Made by a program: the position numbers and the translations under genes. A stretch of DNA of 64,000 bases, taken from the NCBI GenBank assembly GCA_019843655.1, contig JACDQD010000001.1, forward strand, positions 48,542,443-48,606,442. Reading direction: 5' to 3'. Below are positions 56,801 to 64,000 of this stretch, in pieces (the stretch's first letter is position 1; each line of letters starts with the position of its first letter). Below the pieces are notes generated by a model. The model saw nothing but the letters and a program-made list of their open reading frames with translations. It was not told the DNA's origin and searched no databases. This DNA comes from Lethocerus indicus. Taxonomy: Eukaryota; Arthropoda; Insecta; Hemiptera; Belostomatidae.

Positions 56801-59800
56801 TAAATTTGCTCTATCAGCTTGTAATTTTCAGTAATTCGCTAGTACCAATGAAAACATTTAAGGGCAACAGTAATTGTGGAGCGAAACTACTGAAGGATGC
56901 AAAATAGGCCACCAAAATTAAGTTTAACAATTGTGCTTAACTTGATTATTCCCATCTTCTCCCAACTATGGACCAGCTACAGTAAGATTATTAAACATGA
57001 AATTGGTTTAAAAAGGTACTAATATTCTGAATTCTTATTGCGATAAATCTATAACTATTTTAAGCTAAAATAGTATTTTCAAGATTAAATTATCAAATAA
57101 CTTCTGTTCTTTTAATACAATGTTTTCTATCTGCAAAATTACAGAGTTATTGAACTGTGCCTTTTTATCATCTCCAAGTGACAATTGTTCATAATTAATA
57201 CAAATTAAATACTTACAATCATTGTGTTCAATTCATTTTGAATGTACTCTCGAACATCTTGTTTTAATTTGGCAACAGATGTGGATGGGCTCTGTATGCA
57301 CTTTAACTCCTGAAATGTATACAGTAACAAGAAAATGAATTTTTAATTACGAGTACCTCTTCGAAAATTTAAAATAATAAAGTATACACTACATACATCT
57401 TTTGGCTGATTAAGAGTATACACTTTTGCGAGCATGTCATAGATGCCCTTTTTAATTGGGTCATTAGACATAGGATACCTAAACAAAAATATAGGTAATA
57501 TATAAATATACAGTTTAGGATAATAATAATTGTTATTTGTATAGTGCCAAATAATGGATAAACGAAGAAAGGGTTGATATTTACCTGGTTAATAGACCTC
57601 CACCTTCTAAACTTATGATGAGATCAAAATTTACTTCTCTGAGATAGTTTATGAATTTGGTATGTTTTGATGAGATATTAGATGACACATAGATCAGATC
57701 ATACGCCAGAGGATTGTCATTAATTTGATGTGTATAGCAAGATGATTCCACGAGGTCGTCAATAATGGGAACAATATAAACAACAGCTTGCGTAAGAATA
57801 GATAGTATGGTGGGATCTTTTAATTTTCTGCCAGTAAATAAATGCTTGGCAAGTCGAACTGATAACTCCCTGCCAGAAGGCTCAGATCCAAATACGCTGC
57901 CAAATAAACCAATGCGTAATTTATCTTCATTGGCTGCAGCAACCTGTTCAGGAACCATCGATAAGAGCGATATATTTTTAATAACTAAAGACAAATTTAT
58001 TTAAGTTATTTATTTATATAGTTATATATTATTTATACTGAAAGTTCATTTTAGGACACATTTGCATTTGAAAAATACATTCGAATAATAATATTCTCTA
58101 GAAAAGGTTTGTACATTTTGTGCTGTGAAGCCTCACTAAATATGTTCTGCAAATGTACGTATAATATTGTTTAACAAGAATTGCAACCCTTTAGCCTAAT
58201 TTTCTTATCAGACATTAGTTATTACACATTGTTCTGTAGTTGTCATCTTATTTTGACATACCTTAAAGACCTTTATTTAGCCGTAACAATGTTATAATCT
58301 AAATATCTTCATAAGATAGCACTAACGGCTACATGCAACACTATACTACATTTTTTGCTGCAGGAAGCCTGGAAAGGTTGCTTGTTCTTTTGTCGGAGTT
58401 TTAAAAACATTGAGTTCGATAACATAAACTCTAACCTTTAAAATTTAACCCCAGCTCTGTCCAGCTGGCAAAAGTGCCGAAAAAATTATGAGATAATATA
58501 ATGTGAATATTACATTAATGAAATGGTTAAAGAAAACTGGCACAAAGCACAAGAATATAATAATAATAATGTATATACATACATTATATGAAAGTTTCAA
58601 TGAATCATATCCATTTATTCCTCCTTCTAAAAGTGCAGCTTGAGAAGGTGTTGTCATGTCTAGTTTTCTAAGTTCCATTATCAATTCACGCTCTGTCAGA
58701 TAATGCTTTAGGGGAGCCACATTTTCCTTCAGACTGAAGTCATATTCAGTTGACCAGGAATCGAATTTGCTTTTTGTTAAAGTGAAATTCACTGAAATTG
58801 CAGGTGTATTAGGAGGGACTGTAATTTTAAAAGACTGTTTTGAATATCTGAAAAGAACAATTTAGTGTTTACTTGAATACAATGAAATATTAAAATCAAC
58901 ATTGCATATATTCCTTAATTGATATTAGAACAAACCCAGGTGCATAAGCTGAAATTGTATAATGTCCAGGAGCCAAAATTCTCCAGTAGTCACCATCAAT
59001 TGAGGTTTTCATTAATTTTGAAATTCCATCAACTTCTATAATAGCATTGTGTATCGGTTTGTTATTGACAGTTTTCACAAAACCCTTTATACCTCTATGG
59101 ACCTAAAAAACAGAAAATAGGGTTAAACTGATAAAATTGCTAATTGCCTTTATTAATTGTACACAGCAGCATTGAAATGATAATTTTAATTATGTTAACA
59201 AATTATATTGGTAGAATACCATTAACACACAAACACAACCCCCCCCCTTTTAAAATATGGTAACTTAATAAATATGTACTGTTCATATATACTTGTTTCA
59301 TGAAGTTTAATAATGATTCCCTGTTTTGCATCCAGTATCTGGGAAGCTGTGATTTGAAAGGAAACTTCTGGCAGCCCATTTCAACAGTAATTTCCATGCA
59401 GGATGCAAACACATAATTGTAATCTTGCATGCCACCTTCTACTACATACCATGCAGCACCGTTTGTAATTCCGAATGGAAATTTTTCTTCTTGACACCTA
59501 GAACCGTCCTTCATCTCAGGATGTACCTGTAATATGAAGCAATTTTCCAGAGATGTTTTCTTTAATTCTGATTATTCTGACTCGAAGAACCATATTTATA
59601 AATTACCTTAACTGAAACCGATACAAAAAATTGGCAACAGCAAAAATACCAAATTTTAAAATTTAGTTGTACAATGTATAAGAAATTTAACTTACAGAGG
59701 CATAAGCTCTAGCTAACATTATGAATGTTTTATTGTCGGGAGTTAAATTTTCAATTCCATCCCTTTGTGCAGGATTATCATCATATGGATAATTCACTAC

Positions 59801-61358
59801 AAGTGCACCTCCATGAAGATTAGCAGATAGTACAAAAGGATAGCGCTCAAGCCACCTCATTACAGCCAATGTTTCTACTTCCTGATATTGGTTGTCCTGT
59901 ATTATAAAGGAAAACTGATATTATATTGAAATAAATATGTAATTGAACTTTCAATTCATGTTCTTGTATGTAGAATGGGTCTTCCGAATTGATTTAAACT
60001 TTATTTCCCAAAATGCAATTAACTTTCTACCCCTAGCAATTGCAGTACCTTATTCAAATAAATAAGAAACTCATTTTATGCTTTGAATTTAATATAAATT
60101 TTAATTCACTTTATATATAATGTAGACTTTAGAAAAACTATTAATTACCTTATATGTCCCATACTGGTCAGGAAAGTTCCTATTAAGATCCACACCGTGA
60201 GCATTAGCCCTACCACGAAGACTGTCTTGGACCTCTCCTACGGTCAAGATAAATAATAATTATACGACGAACGAAATAAGATAAATATTTTATAAAAATA
60301 TGGTACAAACCTTCAATGGCAATTTCATAGCCATCTGGATTCATTGAAGGCATAATGTGTATGCGAGTGGAATCAACTAAATTTGTAACACTTTCATCTA
60401 ACCCATAATTCTGACAAAGGTACTGTAAAAGTAACAGTACCATTTCCCTCCCAACCACTTCATTTCCATGCATATTAGCAACAATCTTTATTTCGGGTTC
60501 ACCTAAAATGTAAACAAACATAATTTATACACTGGCAGTTTCATAAAATAAGGGATAATAATTTGGTACAATATACAATATGTAAACAATTTACAAGTTA
60601 TAATAATATTGAACGTTACAACGTTGGTATTAAATGAAGAACATGTTAAAACTGAATTAAAGTTTTTGAAATAAATTATCAGAAAGATATCTTCTAATTT
60701 TAAACTATTTTATTAAAAATTCAAATATCAGTATGCTTATTATCTTCTAATTCAATCATTGACACTATTGGTGTGTGGTAGCAAAAATTTGAAACAACTT
60801 CTACAAAGTAATTTTTCCTAAAGATCTGCTGAAAACATCATCATTGTGGTACCAAATCTTGTAATCGATATGTTTTAATCACCAGCAAGTCTTGAAGGAA
60901 ATTGTACAAAAGTGTCCGTCCAGAGCACTGTTGAAAAACCTTTCTTTTTCATCTTGCTTGCAAATTGTTGGTACCCTACCAAAAGGAGTTTCACTTCAAT
61001 AACTAAGAAGTAGACAAATGTATACATTTACCTGGTTCATGTTCACCAGGCAAATCGGTGATTTCAAGAACATACAAGCTTCTCCCTTCAACACTGGACC
61101 CAATTGAGTACAATCTAGTTATTTTTGGGTACTCCTCGCTTATTACTTTCAATAACGTTTCCATTGAACTATAATTGTGATGAACGAACTGAACAGGCTT
61201 CAGGAATCCATACTGATCTACATCATTTATTACGATATCAACAATATTTGAGTTATTGCGATTTAGAGGTTTGAGTTCAAAATTCATTACTGTCGTCCTC
61301 CCTTCCGTAATGACTATCTTTTGTTCAATTGTTTCATACCTTAAAAAATATAAATATG

Positions 61359-61407
<49 letters not shown>

Positions 61408-61505
61408 GTCTTTTGGATCCTGATGATATAACTAGAAACAGCTGTGAAATGTTGGCAAAGTATCAGACCTAAGTTCCAGGAGAGAAGAGAACTCAACCTT
61501 CCTGT

Positions 61506-61584
<79 letters not shown>

Positions 61585-62398
61585 TATGACACAATTTCAA
61601 GTCAAAAACACATTTTGAAACAAATCCACATACCCTGGTACGTGTACTCTCATCATGTATTTACCAGGTAATAATATTCTCCAATATTCCCCTCTGTTTG
61701 TAGTTGTAACATTTTTAAAACCCTGTATTTGAATAGTAGCTCCTTCAACTCTGTACCCATTTTCTACTGAGACAATACCTACAGAAACAAATTTTGTTTA
61801 ATAACACAATAATAATTAATTTCATAACGGACATATTTAATACATGTTCTGCGCTGAATTAATAAAAACAGATACGAAGTAATAAATTGGTAACTTCTTA
61901 AATAAATGTAGTAACAAAACCTTTTACACCCCAATGAACAGCCTCCATAAATCCGATAAACGAATTTAAATTTCTTTGCCACTCGTTAGCTAACAGAGAG
62001 GATCTAGGATAACCACAACAGCCAATCACGAGTGGCACATCGATGCAATTAGATTCCACCAATTCATCTGAAATTAAAAAAAAATTTTACTGTTAATTAA
62101 GAATGTTTACTGTTAAAAAATGTTAATTAAGAAAAAAATTATAAAAATAATTTATGGTAGATTCACACGAATCATGCATATAATAACATGCTTCCAAATA
62201 TTTTAATTGTGTTCAAAAAAGAAATAATTGATAATTATATCATTAATTTTTTATTCCAGATATGAACCTGTAGTGATATATTTACCTTCACCGCTATCAC
62301 TTGCATTAGCAGAATAGCCATTGTCACATGAATCCTTCAGATTATCACGAAAGATGTCTAACTTATTTAATAATATATCTTCTGGAATTGCTGACATT
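53804..62398 (-). CDS. CPD: Carboxypeptidase D (silver), 3' 1081 codons
   Basis: Exons on minus: 62398-62286, 62067-61921, 61778-61634, 61339-61032, 60502-60311, 60237-60149, 59896-59696, 59526-59293, 59102-58936, 58847-58583, 57943-57585, 57478-57397, 57309-57217, 56403-56295, 55998-55853, 55744-55576, 55288-55139, 54498-54343, 53925-53804. All phases agree. CPD is a membrane-bound M14 metallocarboxypeptidase of the trans-Golgi that trims C-terminal Lys/Arg from prohormones and growth factors. Here: the end of domain 1, domain 2 complete, domain 3, a membrane helix ([18 protein letters not shown]) and an acidic tail ([15 protein letters not shown]). Domain 2 keeps zinc ligands HGNE (HGNEVVGRE) and SANLHGG, substrate residues DLNRNF, and catalytic Glu in MEITVEMGC. 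Domain 3 has lost them ([14 protein letters not shown] in place of the HxxE block). Each catalytic domain is followed by a transthyretin-like module (GVKG or GIKG onward). The N-terminus and most of domain 1 lie beyond 62.4 kb. The donor at 61921/61920 (GTTTTG) is weak. Confidence 0.95.
56295..58847 (-). CDS. CPD: CPD domain 3 exons: degenerate carboxypeptidase fold
   Basis: The overall fold markers remain (the EPSGREL position after the lost zinc site, [39 protein letters not shown]), but the zinc His, Glu and catalytic Glu are missing. Inactive third domains are a known feature of metazoan CPD. For 57943 I chose the acceptor GAACAG because it keeps phase with the upstream exon; a better-looking TTTAG at about 57985 would break the phase. 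Confidence 0.85.
59293..61339 (-). CDS. CPD: CPD domain 2 exons: intact metallocarboxypeptidase
   Basis: Five exons encode a full M14 domain, from [20 protein letters not shown] to [20 protein letters not shown]. All expected catalytic groups are present in order: zinc-binding His and Glu, [15 protein letters not shown], the Asn-Arg pair, third zinc His, the GGMQDYNYV substrate loop, and the catalytic Glu. It should be an active basic-residue carboxypeptidase. The exon at 61339-61032 also contains the end of the preceding transthyretin-like module. Confidence 0.9.
61358..61404. repeat. (TA)n microsatellite in CPD intron
   Basis: A TA run beginning about 20 bases upstream of the acceptor of the exon at 61339-61032. 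Confidence 0.95.
61507..61588. repeat. (TA)n microsatellite in CPD intron
   Basis: A second long TA run in the same intron, separated from the first by about 100 bases. Confidence 0.95.
62286..62398 (-). CDS. CPD: CPD upstream exon with unusual sequence
   Basis: Acceptor TTGGCAG, then [18 protein letters not shown] and later SANASDSGE before the donor GTAAATA. Downstream it joins in phase with [20 protein letters not shown], which corresponds to the end of a carboxypeptidase domain (family pattern NCxEITxExxCCxYP). The usual GGMQDYNY loop, which should lie just before, is absent from this exon, and the catalytic Glu position reads DVPLVIG. Domain 1 may therefore be altered or inactive in this species, or this exon belongs to an alternative transcript. 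Confidence 0.6.
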
Positions 62399-64000
62399 CT
62401 GCCAAAAGTAAAAAAGTTGTTAATAATACAAAAAATACAAACTAGTGTTAATCACTTTAATCAATTTTTTTAATCAGTCATCAAATTGCAAAATAGGTAA
62501 TTAAGTGATTTCTAAATCGTAGAATTTATTCAATACAAAATTTTATCTCTGTACATTTCCTTTTAAATTGTGTCTCAAAAATAAAAAAAATTCAAATATA
62601 AAGTAACTCATTCTTATCAGTGAGCAGTTTTAAAATTATGTAAACATTCCAATGTCTATTTCTACCACACCATAAAGAGAAATGTACTCTTTCATTTACC
62701 TATTAATAAAAATCAAAAGCCCTATATAATAGTTTACATTTTTTATGGTTTATTTTACACAAAAATACCGTATTATTGATAGAGAGAAAAAATGAAATAT
62801 AAGAAATGCAATCTCGAGAGGTAAGTATCAAAAAGATAATAAATCAACGATTGATACTATTAACAATACAGACATATAATAATATAAGCCAATAACCATT
62901 TATCAGTGATACTCGCCGTGAAAAAATAACGAATGATTTCAGAAAGGTGAAATCAAGAAGAAAAAATTCAGCCAGATTACTAGTCCTCAGATGGTAGCTT
63001 GTAGGGTTAATAACATTGAGTCATGGCCATTTTATGACTGCCTACAAATTTTAAATTGACTGAACACTGTTGTTTACACTCTATCCCCCGAGCCCCAATA
63101 CAATTTTTAATCAGTCTATGAAAGAATGTCCCATTAAAAATGAACACAAATGATACAGAAGATTATTTATTAATATAAATAACAATAATTATATTACTAT
63201 AACCATTACGTAACTCCAATTAATGGAATATTGGGAATTGATTAAATAAATATATAAATAAAAACAATTATTTGTAATTAAATGTTAAATTAGAGTAATG
63301 AAGGTTGCATGTTCTGTTAAGTTACCTACCTCCTTAACTATTCCCATATGCCAGCTGCTAAGATGAACAAATTATATATAATTCAATACAAATAATACAG
63401 CAATCAAAAATGAAGTAATAAAATTGATATAAATAATTGTATGAAAATTTTAAAATTAATGTGGATACAATTTCTAAAAAAAAACCTCGTAGGTCTATAA
63501 TACAACCACTAAAATCAAAATTCACTATATTAGAGGATGAAACATACCAGGTTCAGCAGTAATGTACATTACAAAAAGTGAACATTAGAATGGTTATGTT
63601 TGCAGTGTTTGTCAATGTTTCTTTGAATTCCCAATGGATTTACTAATATGTTCAATTGAAATTATGAAGGAAACATTTTATCAGGTACCATTCAGTAATA
63701 AAATAGCAAAATGTAATAATATAAAGCGACGACACAAATGACATATATTCAATTTTATTCCCCAGGGTTTCAGGAGCTACAGCATATTATTTGTATTAAT
63801 CTCAATCTAAATCTAGGCATACTCTACCTCTTTACCTAACTTCGACTAAACACCCAAGAAGAATCAAAATCTAGAATCAAATTCATATGGCCATTTGGTT
63901 CAAAACCTACTCCTCTAGGTACTGAGCATTCATACAGTAACTTATGAAGGTTATTTCATAAGGTAAATTGATAAGGTGAACAGTTATTTTGCAAAGTTTG
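62399..64000. other. AT-rich DNA, probably CPD intron
   Basis: No exon could be recognised on either strand; no open frame with M14 motifs. CPD domain 1 and its signal peptide must lie further right, outside the window. Confidence 0.5.

Noticed and set aside
57581..57994. Longer version of the CPD domain 3 exon starting near 57985
   Set aside because: The acceptor TTTAG there breaks phase with the exon ending at 58583; the acceptor at 57944-57945 keeps phase and homology.

Overview
The window looks like nuclear DNA of an insect. It has short, phase-consistent GT-AG introns, insect-type FoxP with two alternative forkhead exons, KDM5/Lid, ZRANB2 and carboxypeptidase D/silver genes, Jockey-type LINE fragments, TTAA-flanked MITEs and many (TA)n tracts. 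CpG content is strongly mosaic: rich from about 2.9 to 15 kb and 22.9 to 28.6 kb, poor across the KDM5, ZRANB2 and CPD gene bodies. That pattern fits a lineage with germline gene-body methylation, so not a fly; a hymenopteran or another methylating insect is my guess, and the order cannot be fixed from this sequence. All exon boundaries below were read by eye from splice consensus, reading phase and family homology.

Layout. 1-2370 (-): a very long open exon (at least 790 codons, running off the left edge) of an unrecognised Asn/Ser-rich protein. 5.8-10.6 kb (-): the two ends of a probable small secreted-protein gene (signal-peptide-like first exon at 10558-10587; Tyr/Gly-rich terminal exon at 5803-5920); the middle is unresolved. 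6.6-13 kb: LINE 3' ends and a family of TTAA-flanked inverted-repeat elements. 15.07-15.7 kb: a frameshifted Jockey-like fragment. 15.7-22.9 kb: a long AT-rich, CpG-poor block with no recognisable gene. 23.4-31.6 kb (+): FoxP, lacking its 5' exons, with two mutually exclusive exons for the DNA-recognition helix (26725-26849 and 27405-27578). The second carries its own stop; the first probably joins three exons at 30.4-31.6 kb. 33.9-40.9 kb (-): KDM5, all catalytic-half exons present, but the frame ends after 752 residues, where the family normally continues for about as long again. 42.5-49.3 kb (+): ZRANB2, head-to-head with KDM5 across a 1.56-kb spacer holding two hairpins with near-identical loops. 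49.3-53.8 kb: intergenic, with a fold-back element between 14-bp direct repeats. 53.8-62.4 kb (-): the 3' 1081 codons of carboxypeptidase D, with an active-looking second domain, a degenerate third domain, a membrane segment and an acidic tail. 62.4-64 kb: probably CPD intron.

The genes do not form one pathway. FoxP and KDM5 are nuclear regulators, ZRANB2 is a splicing-associated RNA-binding protein and CPD is a secretory-pathway peptidase. The most interesting signals are the FoxP exon pair (base-contacting His replaced by Thr, plus an AT-hook-like tail), the KDM5 truncation, the loss of the RS domain in ZRANB2, and the CpG and transposon mosaic.
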